Source of the DNA: Roseiarcus sp963741845
GTDB taxonomy: Bacteria; Pseudomonadota; Alphaproteobacteria; Rhizobiales; Beijerinckiaceae
Length of the DNA stretch: 64,000 nt
Assembly: GCA_963741845.1 (NCBI GenBank)
Contig: CAVUJV010000024.1
Span: forward strand, 186,001-250,000
Direction: 5' to 3'
The notes beneath the pieces were generated by a model that was not told the origin of the DNA, did no database searches, and saw only the letters and a list, made by a program, of their open reading frames with translations. This document shows positions 36,325-45,474 of the stretch, piece after piece. Position numbers and translations under genes: made by a program. The first letter of the stretch is position 1. The number at the start of each line of letters is the position of its first letter.

Positions 36325-36768
36325 TCATGCGGTGTTCACGACGCGCTTGCGCACGGCCTCGAAGCCCGCCTGATAAATGTCCTCGCCGACCATCTGGGCG
36401 AGGCGCTGCTCTTCCTCGGGTCGCGTCGTGAAGCGGCACTCCCAGTGCCAGAAGGTGCGGTCGCCGTCGGTGACAGGCAGAAGCCGCACATGGGCGACAT
36501 AGTTGAACATCGGGATCGGCGTATCGAGGAGGCAATAGCTGAAGCTCTGCTCGAGGTCGGAGAGCGCGAGCAATTGCTCGCGAAGCTCCGAGCCGTCCGC
36601 GAGCTTGAAGCGCCGCACGCAGCCGATCTTGTCCGAACTCTGTCCGCGCTCGATGGCGCTCGTGGCCACGGCGGGATGCCATTGATCGTGTCCGTTGAAG
36701 TCGCGAAGCACCTCCCACACGCGATCGGTCGGCGCCTCGATGATCGTGCTTTTGATCACCCGCGGCAT
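36325..36768 (-). CDS. SRPBCC family protein, CoxG-like (copy 1)
   Basis: This 147-residue START/SRPBCC-fold protein runs from VIKSTIIEAPTDRVWEVLRD through NGHDQWHPAVATSAI and DKIGCVRRFKLADGS to VTDGDRTFWHWECRF. The fold makes a deep hydrophobic pocket. CoxG of CO dehydrogenase belongs to this fold; it anchors the enzyme to the membrane and has been linked to quinone delivery. The gene lies 5 bases after a paralogue and 16 bases before the FAD subunit gene. It lacks the C-terminal membrane tail seen in some CoxG proteins. Direct quinone binding here is inference. Confidence 0.82.
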   Translation of the reverse strand: MPRVIKSTIIEAPTDRVWEVLRDFNGHDQWHPAVATSAIERGQSSDKIGCVRRFKLADGSELREQLLALSDLEQSFSYCLLDTPIPMFNYVAHVRLLPVTDGDRTFWHWECRFTTRPEEEQRLAQMVGEDIYQAGFEAVRKRVVNTA

Positions 36769-36773
36769 CCGCC

Positions 36774-37211
36774 TCAGCCTCCGAAGGCGCGCTTCAGCGC
36801 GTCGAAGCCGCCCTGGAAGACGCCGGCGCCGATGGTCGCGATGAGTTCCGTCTCGCGTTCGGGCGCGCAGTCGAACTCGGCGGTCCATTCGACGAAGGTC
36901 CGGTCGCCGTCGGTGACGGGGGTCAGCCTCAGCGTTGCGACATAGTTCTCGACTCCCATTGGGGATTCGAGAATCGAATAGGTGCAGAACAGGTCGTAAT
37001 CGGAGAGGCCGAGCAGCTTCTCGCGGATCCGGTCGCCGTTGCGCAGGCGGAAGTCCCGCACGCAGCCGATCTTGTCCGACGGCTCGCCGCCCTCGATGCG
37101 GCTCTCGGCAATCGCGGGATGCCAGTTCGGCAGGCCGTTGAAGTCGCGCACGCGCGCCCAGACACGGTCGCTGCGGGCGTTGACGACGCTGGAGACAAAG
37201 ACGCGCGCCAT
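36774..37211 (-). CDS. SRPBCC family protein, CoxG-like (copy 2)
   Basis: This 145-residue protein is closely related to its downstream neighbour: VSSVVNARSDRVWARVRDFN, NWHPAIAESRIEGG, DKIGCVRDFRLRNG, VTDGDRTFVEWTAEF. The shared WHPA, DKIGCVR and VTDGDRTF blocks show a tandem duplication followed by divergence. The ATG at 37211 lies 4 bases after the flotillin stop, so the flotillin and CoxG pair are transcribed together. The continuous frame that joins it to the flotillin is a product of a frameshift and not a fusion. Confidence 0.82.
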   Translation of the reverse strand: MARVFVSSVVNARSDRVWARVRDFNGLPNWHPAIAESRIEGGEPSDKIGCVRDFRLRNGDRIREKLLGLSDYDLFCTYSILESPMGVENYVATLRLTPVTDGDRTFVEWTAEFDCAPERETELIATIGAGVFQGGFDALKRAFGG

Positions 37212-37215
37212 CGGT

Positions 37216-40200
37216 TCAGCCCTTCTTGCGCGGCGCGCCGCCCGTGGGCGCAGGCGCGGGGGCGCCACTCCCACCGCCGGAGGGCGCGTCGCCCCCCTCC
37301 TTCTTCGGCGCGGTCTCCTTGCGGATGCCCTGCATGTCTCGCGCCTCGCGGATGAGGCCCGGCATCCTGGCGAGGCTCCCGCCTTCGACCCCGATATCCG
37401 CGAGGATCGAATCGATGAGCGGGGCCTGCACACGATAGCGGAGCGCGGAGTTGATGACCTCGTCGGTCGCGCTGCGCCCGCCCGCCGCCGCCGCCGTCCG
37501 CCATTGAGGCCGTCGACGTGCAGGATCTTGATGCCTTCGATCTTCTCCATCGGCCGCACGCTTTCGCGCACGATCCCCTCGATCCGGTCGAGCAGCTTGC
37601 GCCGGAAGAGCGACTGGCGCGCCGCGTCGGAAAGCACGTTCTCGGCCTCGTTGAGCAATCGCTGCGCCTCCGCCTCGACCGCGGCGCGAACGCGTTCGGC
37701 TTCGGCGGCGATGCGGGTTTCTTCCGCCTGCTTCTCGGCGATCAGGACCTCAACCGTTCTGCGCCTCCGCGCTACCTCGCTCTCGCGGACGGTGGCGACG
37801 CGCTCCTGCGCTTCCGTCGCACGGGCCCGCGCATTCTCGGCCTCCGCCTGCGCGGCCGATTCTTCGAGCGACTTCTGGTAGAGCGCGATCGCCTTGTCCA
37901 TAAGCGCCGTCTCGACGATTCGCTCGCGATCGACTTCGAGCCTGCGGAGGTCGCGTTCGCGGGTGATGCGCGCCTCGTCGAGGCCGCGCTCCGAGGCGAT
38001 ATGGGCGCGCTCGATATCCTCGTTCGAAGCGATCTCGGCTTCGCGCAGCGCCTGCATGCGGGCGATCTCGAGCTGTTCCAGAGCGCGACGACGTTCGAGC
38101 CGCGCGGCCTCCAGAACCTGCTCGCGCTCGACGTCCGTCCTTTCGACATTCTGACGGGCGACGATCTCGGCCTGCCGCACCTGCCGGTCGGCGTCGATGC
38201 GCTCGGACCGCTTGGACGCAAGCGCGATGGTCCGGTCCTCGTCCGCGACCTCGATGGCCTTCTTCTGCTCGATGCTGAGGATCTCGCGGGCCTTTTGCGA
38301 AGCGATGCGATCGGTGTCGAGCGCAAGCTCGACCTCGATCCGCTGGCGCTCGACCGCGTCGCGGCGGCGGAGTTCGGCCGCTTCGAGCGTCTCGTCGCGG
38401 GTGATTTCGAGCGCGCGGGTCGCCTGCTCGGACTGGATGCGCTCGGCGGCGACCGTCTTTTCCTGGGCGATGCGGGCAGCCTCGACAGCTTCGCGCGCCT
38501 TGATCTCGGCTTCGTCGACGGACCTGTTGCGCGCGATCTCGCGGGCGCGGACCTCCTCGTCGCGGGCGATGCGCTCGGCCTGGATCCGCTTATCCTGAGC
38601 GATGCGCGCCTGCTCGACGGTCAGCCGCGCGTCGATCTCGGCCTTTTCCAGGGTTTCATTGCGCGCGATCTCAAGGCTGCGCGTCTCGCGGTCGGCCGCG
38701 ATGGTTTCGGCGGCGGTGCGTTTCTCCTGCGTGATCCGGGCGGCCCGGGTCGCCTCAAGGGCTGTGATCTCGGCTTCCTCAATGGTGCGACGGCGGGCGA
38801 TTTCCTGATTCTGCGTCTCCTGCTGGCTCTCGATGCGAGAGAGCTGGATCTTCTTCTCCTGCACAATCCGGGCCGCCTCGACGGCTTCGCGCGCGGCGAT
38901 GTCGGCTTCCTCGATCGCGCGATTGCGTGCGATTTCAAGCGCCCGCACCCGCTCTTCCTGTGCGATTCGTGTCGTCTCGGTCGCCTCGCGGGCGCTGATC
39001 CCCGCCTCCTCCAGCGCCTGATTGCGCGCGATTTCGAGCGAGCGGGTCGCTTGTTCAGCCGCGATGCGCTCGGCTGCGATCGCCTGCTCGCGCGCGATCT
39101 GCGCGGCCTCCACCGCCTTCTGCGCGGCGATTTCGGCTTCCTCGATCGCCCGGGTGCGGAGGATTTCGAGCGAGCGGGTGCGCTCGTCGGAGGCGATGCG
39201 CTCGGCGTTGATCGTCGTCATCTGCGCAATGCGAGCCTTTTCGGTCGCTTCGCGGGAGGCGATCTCCGCTTCCTCCAGCGCGCGCGTGCGCTCGATCTCG
39301 CGGCGGCGTGTCTCCTCCTCGCTCTCGATGCGGGATTCGGTGACGGCGCGCTCCTGAGCGATCCGCGCTTTCTCCACCGTCTCGCGCGCAAGGATTTCGG
39401 CCTCCTCGATGGTGCGGGCGCGCTCGATCTCCTGCTGACGGATTTCGCGCTCGGACGCGATCCGCGCCGCGTCCACGGAACGCTGGTTCTGGATGCGCGC
39501 CTTCTCGATGTCCTCGCGCGCGGCGATCTCGACTTCCTCGACCGCCTTCGTGCGCTCGATCTCCCTCTGGCGGATTTCCCGCTCGGAAGCGATGCGCGCT
39601 TCGTTGATGGCCTGCTCGTTGGCGATCCGCGCTTTTTCGATCGCCTCGCGGGCGGAAATCTGCGCCTGCTCGGCTTCCGTGTCACGGAGCGCGCGCTCGC
39701 GGGCGACTTCGGCCCGCTGCACCGCGCGCCGCACCTCGATGTCGCGCTGCTGGGCGAGACGGGCGGCTTCGCTGTCGCGCTCGATGTCGAGCGCCTGCCG
39801 CTCGGCCTCCAGATTGCGGGTGCGGATCTTGATCATCGAGTCCTGCTCGATGTCGTTGCGCAGCTTGCGGCGCTCTTCGATGTCCCCGATGAGGCGGGTC
39901 AGACCTTCCGCATCGAACCTGTTCTGTGGATTGAAGAATTCGAGGTCGGTCTGGTCCAGGTCGGTGATGGCCACCAATTCGAGCTCAAGACCGTTTTGCG
40001 CCAGAGCCTCGGCCGCCTCCGCCTTGACGCGCGCGACATAGTCGCCGCGCTGCTCGTGCATCTGCTCCATTGTCATCTCGGAGGCGACTGAGCGCAGCGC
40101 GGAAACGAACTTGCCGGAAAGCAGCGCATGCAGCCGCTCCGGCTCCAGGGTTCGTCGGCCAAGGGTGGCGGCGGCGATGGAGACGGCCTCGCCGGTCGGC

Positions 40201-40511
40201 TGCACACGGACGTAGAAGTCCGCCTCGATGTCGATGCGCATGCGGTCGCGCGTGATGATCGCGCCGCCCTTCTCACGGACGATCTGCATCGGCAGCACGT
40301 TCATGTTGACCGGCGTGTAATCGTGGATGAACGGCAGCACGAAGGCGCCGCCGTCGATCACCACCCGCTCGCCGAGGAAACCGGTGCGGACGAAGGACAC
40401 TTCCTTCGACGACCGATGGTAGAGCCAGTTCACGACATAGACGGCCACCACGATCACGATGATCGCCACGATGAGCCAGAGGATCAGCGTCCCGATCAGA
40501 AGTCCCGACAT
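37216..40511 (-). CDS. giant flotillin-like SPFH protein with long hendecad coiled coil, frameshifted near the end
   Basis: This membrane scaffold protein has about 1,098 residues after joining frames near 37495, roughly twice a usual flotillin. Residues 4-31 are one transmembrane helix. Residues 35-205 are the SPFH/band-7 domain (FVRTGFLGERVVIDGGAFV, ITRDRMRIDIEADFYVRVQP, TLEPERLHALLSGKFVSALR). Residues about 240-960 are continuous charged helix, of which 280-764 keep an unbroken 11-residue register. A flotillin-like C-terminus follows (ATDEVINSALRYRVQAPLID), then a Gly/Pro/Lys tail. The break lies in a CGG repeat. Flotillins build oligomeric cages and membrane microdomains. The gene is 4 bases from the CoxG-like pair, which hints that it scaffolds the hydroxylase. 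Confidence 0.85.
38220..39674 (-). repeat. protein-level hendecad repeat tract in the flotillin
   Basis: Residues 280-764 of the flotillin follow an 11-residue period. Ile, Val or Leu recur at 291, 302, 313, 324, 335, 346, 357, 368, 379, 390, 412 and so on, and again at 296, 307, 318, 329, 340, 351 and so on. Register is unbroken through residues 747, 753 and 764, about 43 units. Many units group in fours as a 44-residue super-repeat (for example 672-715), with at least one three-unit version near 504-536. At DNA level the copies have diverged. Confidence 0.85.
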
Positions 40512-40565
40512 TTTCTCGCCTCCCGTCCGGCCGCCTTCTTGCTGAAGCGGCGCTGAATGCATTCC

Positions 40566-41402
40566 CTAGCGTTTACGCCCGATCGCCTTGAACTGTCGCA
40601 CCTGATCTGTCAGCGCGCGCTCCACCGGCAGCCGCTCCATCGAGGAGGCGCCGTAGAAGCCGTGACAGGTCTTGCAGGCCTTCATGATGAAATCCGCGTC
40701 GGCTGGCTCCGCGATTGGACCGCCATGCGCGAGAATGAGGACGTCGGGCCGTACTTTGAGCGCAGCCCCCGCCCAGGCGTCGATCAGAGCCGGGCAGTCC
40801 TCGAGCCTTTTCGCCGTGTCCGCGCCGATCGCGCCGCCGGTCGTGAGCCCCATGTGGCAGACGATGATGTCGGCGCCGGCGCGGGCCATCGCCTCCGCTT
40901 CGGACCCGGAGAAGACGTAAGGCGTGGTGAGGAGATCCTTGGCGTGGGCTTTCGCGATCATCGCGACTTCGAGCGCGTAGCCCATCCCGGTCTCTTCGAG
41001 GTTGGCGCGGAATGTTCCGTCGATGAGACCGACCGTCGGAAAATTCTGCACGCCTGCGAAGCCCACGCGCCGCACCTCGTCGAGAAAGACGTCCATGTCC
41101 CGGAACGGGTCGGTGCCGTTGACGCCCGCGAGCACCGGCGTTGTCTTCACGACCGGCAGCACCTCGTTCGCCATTTCGAGCACGATGGCGTTGGCGTCCC
41201 CATAGGCGAGAAGGCCGGCGAGCGAGCCGCGGCCAGCCATGCGATAGCGGCCGGAATTGTAGATGACGATGAGATCGACGCCGCCCGCCTCTTCGCATTT
41301 CGCGGAAAGGCCCGTGCCCGCGCCGCCGCCGACGATCGGCTCGCCCCGCGCGGCCATCGCGCGAAATCTTTCCATCAATGCCTTGCGTTCGAACCTTGGC
41401 AT
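40566..41402 (-). CDS. phosphoenolpyruvate hydrolase family TIM-barrel protein (Tm-1 C-terminal-like)
   Basis: This 278-residue TIM barrel belongs to the PEP-hydrolase-like family that also forms the C-terminal domain of the plant Tm-1 protein. The diagnostic N-terminal block IVGGGAGTGLSAKCEEAGG and IVIYNSGRYRMAGRGSLAG is intact, with FAGVQNFPTVGLIDG and ADIIVCHMGLTTGG later. The ATG at 41402 has GAGG five bases upstream and is preferred; a GTG at 41408 overlaps the previous stop. The gene directly follows the Tm-1-like fusion. Biochemical role is unknown in bacteria; the family name does not prove PEP hydrolysis. Confidence 0.85.
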   Translation of the reverse strand: MPRFERKALMERFRAMAARGEPIVGGGAGTGLSAKCEEAGGVDLIVIYNSGRYRMAGRGSLAGLLAYGDANAIVLEMANEVLPVVKTTPVLAGVNGTDPFRDMDVFLDEVRRVGFAGVQNFPTVGLIDGTFRANLEETGMGYALEVAMIAKAHAKDLLTTPYVFSGSEAEAMARAGADIIVCHMGLTTGGAIGADTAKRLEDCPALIDAWAGAALKVRPDVLILAHGGPIAEPADADFIMKACKTCHGFYGASSMERLPVERALTDQVRQFKAIGRKR

Positions 41403-41404
41403 CG

Positions 41405-43637
41405 TCACCTCGCTGCGCGCCTGCGCCCGGCCGTCTGCCCATGCAGCGCGCGGAAAGCCGCAACGACCGCGGCGGCGAATTCGGGATCGTTGATGTGGCG
41501 GCGGATGCGGATGAGCTGCCGGTTCGCGGTCTGCCGCACCGTCTGCTCCAGCGCGCGGAAGAGCGCGGCGTCCGCGTCAGGGTCATAGAAAGGCTGGCCG
41601 ATCGCGTCGAGCGCCGAGACGCCGAGCTCAGGCAGAAGGAAGCGCACTGGCCCGTCCATGCGGTTCAGCCGCTCGCCGATCCATCGGCCGATCTGATCGT
41701 TCTCCTGCGGTGTCGTGCGCATGAGCGTGACCTGCGGATTGTGCGCATGCAGGAGGCGGCCTTTGTAGGCGGCAGGCACAGTGTCGGGCGCGCCGAAATT
41801 GACCATGTCGACCGCGCCAACCGAGCCGACGTAGGGCATCCGTGTGCGGATGACGGCGCCGAAGCGATCCTCGTCGGCCGCCAGGATTCCGCCGAACAGC
41901 ATGTCGGCCACCTCGGTCGTCGTGACGTCGATCACGCCCGAGAGCATGCCGGAGTCGATCAGCTTCTCCATCGAGCGGCCGCCCGTCCCCGTCGCGTGGA
42001 AGACGAGGCACTCCCAGTCGGGTTCGAGCGCTTTTGTGATCTGCTGCACGCAGGGCGTGGTCACGCCGAACATCGTCAGGCCGACCGCCGGCGGCTCGCC
42101 AGGGCCCCGCCGCGCAGTCCGCGCCTTCTCGCGCTCGGCGAGACGCGCCTTCGTCATGCCGATGAGCGCCTGCGCGCCATTCGCCAGCACCTGGCGCGAG
42201 ATGCGGTTAAGGCCCTGAACGTCGGTGACCGAATACATCATCGTGATGTCGCTCGGGCCCACGTAACGGGAAACGTCGCCCGAGGCGACGGAGGAGATCA
42301 GCACTTTCGGCACGCCGATCGGCAGCGCGCGCATGGCGGGCGCGACGAGCGAAGCGCCGCCCGAGCCTCCCGCGCTGATGATACCGACGATGTCGCCCTG
42401 CCGGCGGATCCAGGTCTCGAGCGCCTCCGCCATGGCGGCGACGGAAGCCCCGCGCTCGCGGCCGAAAACACCCGGCGCGCCGCGCCCGTGGTTGAGGGCG
42501 ATCTCCTGCGCGGTCACGTCGCAGGTTGCGAGCTTGCCGCTGGTGGAGACGTCGACGAGCCGCGCGCGCAGGCCCGCTTCGGCGATGAGGTCGCGCATGA
42601 AGCGGAGTTCCGGCCCCTTGGTGTCGAGCGTGCCGACGACGAGAACCGTCGGCGGGCCCGAGGGCGCGGCGGCCGAGGCTTGCCGCCGCTCCGCGGCCTC
42701 TTCGATCCGCGAAACGCCAACCGAAGCCGTCCGCGCCGCCGCCTCGATGCGGGCGTTCGGCACGGGTTGCGACCAGCGTGTCGGCAGGACCGGATTGGAG
42801 ACATAGATCCTGACCGCCGCCGCGCTCGGCCGCTGCGGCCGCGTCGCGGCCGTCCGCGCGCTCCCCGGCCTGCGGCTCGGCGGCCTCGTCGTCCGCGGCC
42901 TCGGAATGGCGGCCGACGCCGAGCAGGCGTTGCTGCAATTCGCGGTCCGCCGCGAGCCGGCGCGAGTCGACGATGCGGTTGATGCGCCCGTTGACCATGA
43001 TCGCGACACGGTCGGAGACGGAGGTCGCGACGCCGATATTCTGCTCGATGACGAGGATTGCGATGTCGCCTTCGGTTCCGAGCCGGACCAGCATCTCCTC
43101 GACTTGCGCGACGATGACGGGCGCGAGCCCCTCGGTCGGCTCGTCCATGATGAGGAGGTGCGGGTTGGTGACGAGCGCCCGGCCGATCGCGAGCATCTGC
43201 TGCTCGCCGCCGGAGAGCTGCCCGCCGCCGTTGCTGCGCCGTTCGGCGAGGCGGGGAAAGACCTCGTAGATGCGCTCGACAGTCCACGGACCCTGCTGTC
43301 CGGCCGAGACCATTCTCAGATGCTCGTCGACGGTGAGCGATCGCCAGAGGCGACGACCCTGCGGCACGTAGCCAAGTCCCATGCGCGCGATGTCGGCCGG
43401 CGCCCGGCCCGTCAGCTCCTGCCCGCGCATGCGGATCGAGCCGCTCGCCGCAGGAACGAGGCCCATGATCGTCTTGCAGAGCGTCGTCTTGCCCATGCCG
43501 TTGCGGCCGACGACCGAGAGCACGCCCTGCTCAAGCGTGAGGTCGACGCCCTGCAGGGCATGCGAACGCCCGTAATAGACGTTGAGCCCCTTGACCTGCA
43601 GCATGGCGCCGGAATCGGAGACGCGGGGTTCAGCCAT
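41405..43637 (-). CDS. LivF-type ABC ATPase fused to Tm-1-like (UPF0261) domain, frameshifted
   Basis: Residues 1-240 form an ABC ATPase of the LivF type: Walker A VVGRNGMGKTTLCKT, signature LSGGEQQMLAIGRAL, Walker B LLIMDEPTEGLAP. After LLGVGRHSEA the frame must shift near 42840 to continue into VRIYVSNPVLPTRWSQPVPN and the UPF0261/Tm-1 N-terminal domain: VLVVGTLDTKGPELRFMRDL, VSTSGKLATCDVTAQEI, SAGGSGGASLVAPAMRALP and FHATGTGGRSMEKLIDSGML. Joined length is about 743 residues. There is no stop, promoter or start between the halves, so one fused polypeptide is likely; two adjacent genes remain possible. It is the LivF position of a Liv-type importer operon. Confidence 0.8.
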
Positions 43638-44412
43638 GTCCGCCTCCGAGATAAAGCTCCTGCACTTCGGGGTCGGATTCGATCTCCTGCGGCGCGCCTT
43701 CCTTGAAGATGCGGCCGTTGTGCATCATCGTCACGCTCTCGACGACGCGCAGCGCCACGTCCATGTCGTGTTCGATGACGATGTAGCCGATGTGGCTGGG
43801 CAGGGCGGTGAGGATTTCGACAAGCTCGGCGCGTTCGGTCGGCGAGAGCCCCGCCGCCGGCTCGTCGAACAGGATGAAGCGCGGCGCGCCGGCCAGCGCC
43901 AGAGCAATTTCGAGCTGGCGCTGCTGGCCATAGGCGAGTTCGGCCACGAGTCGGGACTTGACCGGGGTCAGGTGCACCGCCTGAACGAGATTTTCCGCGG
44001 CGTGAACGAGCGCGTCGCTGCGGCTGGGTCGAAGCATCGAGTAGCGGCCGCGCGAGACGCCGCGGCAGGCGAGATAGACATTGTCGAGGACGCTCAGGCC
44101 CGGAAACAGCGCCGAAATCTGATAGGTGCGGCGCAGCCCCCGGCGGATGCGCTCGTAGGGCGGAAAGGCTGTGACGTCCTCGCCGAAGAAGCGGATCGTG
44201 CCGGACGAGGGCAGGAAATCGCCCGTGATGCAGTTGAAGAGCGTCGTCTTGCCGGCGCCGTTGGAGCCGAGCACCGCGCGCCGCTCGCCGGGGCGGATCG
44301 TCAATGTGATGTCGGTCAACGCCGCGAGCGCGCCGAAGAGGCGCGTGACCCCGCGCAGTTCGAGCGCATTGGCCGAGCCGACCGCGGAAAGGCGCTGGGC
44401 GACGCTATCCAT
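43630..44412 (-). CDS. ABC transporter ATP-binding protein, LivG type
   Basis: This 260-residue ATPase of a branched-chain amino acid-type (HAAT) importer has Walker A VLGSNGAGKTTLFNCITGD, the LivG-type Q-loop region RTYQISALFPGLSVLDNV, signature AYGQQRQLEIALALAG and Walker B FILFDEPAAGLSP. It overlaps the start of the LivF-type fusion gene by 8 bases and the end of the permease gene by 8 bases. It energises the import of the compound bound by the solute-binding protein at 47685. Confidence 0.92.
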   Translation of the reverse strand: MDSVAQRLSAVGSANALELRGVTRLFGALAALTDITLTIRPGERRAVLGSNGAGKTTLFNCITGDFLPSSGTIRFFGEDVTAFPPYERIRRGLRRTYQISALFPGLSVLDNVYLACRGVSRGRYSMLRPSRSDALVHAAENLVQAVHLTPVKSRLVAELAYGQQRQLEIALALAGAPRFILFDEPAAGLSPTERAELVEILTALPSHIGYIVIEHDMDVALRVVESVTMMHNGRIFKEGAPQEIESDPEVQELYLGGGHG

Positions 44413-45472
44413 GGCCGCCGCCTCCGCCCGCAGGCGCCTTCGCCGGCTTGCCGCGATTGCGCCACTTGTTCCAGAGGCCGATGACGCCGTCGGGCGAGAA
44501 GAAGACGATGGCGAGAAAGCCGAGGCCGATCAGCAGGCGGAAGCGGTTGCCATCGAGGCCGAGGCTCACCAGAATGTCGAGCGCGAAAGTCTTCAGGATC
44601 GCGTAGATGAAGGCGCCGAGGAACGGCCCGAGCGGATTGCTGATTCCGCCCACCACTGCGATGACGAGAATGTCGATGGCCGCCGAGACGTTGACCGTTC
44701 CGGGCGCGACCTGACCGTTGCTCCAGACGAGAAGCACGCCGCCAATGCCCGCGATCAGCGAGGCCACGACATAGGCCGCGACGCGGTGGGCGTTGACGTT
44801 GAAGCCGAGCGCGGCCATGCGGCGCGGATTGTCGCGGATGCCCTGGAGCGCAAGGCCGAAAGGCGCGCGCGAAAGCCAGGTCACGAGCCCCCACGAGAGG
44901 GCGGCGAACACAAGCGACAGATAGTAGAAGGGGATCGGATCGTGCCAGTTCACGCCGAACAGATGCGGCGTCGGAATGCTGCTGATGCCCGTGTGGCCGT
45001 TGAAGATCGCGTAGTTCTGGTTCGTGAAATAGAAGAAGGCCGCGGCAATCGCGAGCGTGATCATGATGGTGTAGATGCCTTCGGTCCGCACGGCGAGCGC
45101 GCCAACGATCGCGCCGAAGATCATCGCCAGAACGAGACCGATCGGAACCGCGACCCACCAGGGCCAGCCGATGCTGGCGGCAGGCTCGCCGTGCACGCCG
45201 AAGATCGCGACCATGTAGCCGGCGAAGCCTGCGATCGTCATCTGCGCGAGGCTGACCATGCCTCCATAGCCGGCCAGGAACATCAGGCTGAGCGCGATCA
45301 TGCCGAGGATGAACGACCACGCGAAAATCTGGACGAGGATGAAGCCGTTGGCGAGCGCCGGCATGATGATGAGCACTGCGGCGAGGAGCGCCGCGGCCGG
45401 ATGGATGCGCCGGAACCATTCGGACGAAACCGGCTGGGCGTCCTGGCGCGTCGAGCTCTCGGCGAGGGCCAT
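44405..45472 (-). CDS. ABC transporter permease, LivM type
   Basis: This 355-residue inner-membrane permease has about nine hydrophobic segments. The family blocks FLAGYGGMVSLAQMTIAGFA, GIYTIMITLAIAAAFFYF and SNPLGPFLGAFIYAILKTFA are clear. The C-terminal GKPAKAPAGGGGGHG tail is low complexity. It overlaps the LivG gene by 8 bases and begins 2 bases after the LivH stop. The pair of permeases forms the translocation path. Confidence 0.92.
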   Translation of the reverse strand: MALAESSTRQDAQPVSSEWFRRIHPAAALLAAVLIIMPALANGFILVQIFAWSFILGMIALSLMFLAGYGGMVSLAQMTIAGFAGYMVAIFGVHGEPAASIGWPWWVAVPIGLVLAMIFGAIVGALAVRTEGIYTIMITLAIAAAFFYFTNQNYAIFNGHTGISSIPTPHLFGVNWHDPIPFYYLSLVFAALSWGLVTWLSRAPFGLALQGIRDNPRRMAALGFNVNAHRVAAYVVASLIAGIGGVLLVWSNGQVAPGTVNVSAAIDILVIAVVGGISNPLGPFLGAFIYAILKTFALDILVSLGLDGNRFRLLIGLGFLAIVFFSPDGVIGLWNKWRNRGKPAKAPAGGGGGHG

Positions 45473-45474
45473 GC

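Noticed and set aside
38220..39674. CRISPR array or DNA satellite
   Set aside because: The periodicity is 33 bases at protein level with degenerate DNA. There are no identical direct repeats with unique spacers, and the tract is inside a long coding frame.
36774..40562. A 1,262-residue flotillin-SRPBCC fusion
   Set aside because: The flotillin's real C-terminus lies in another frame and ends at 37216, and the SRPBCC gene has its own start at 37211. The continuous frame is a frameshift artefact.
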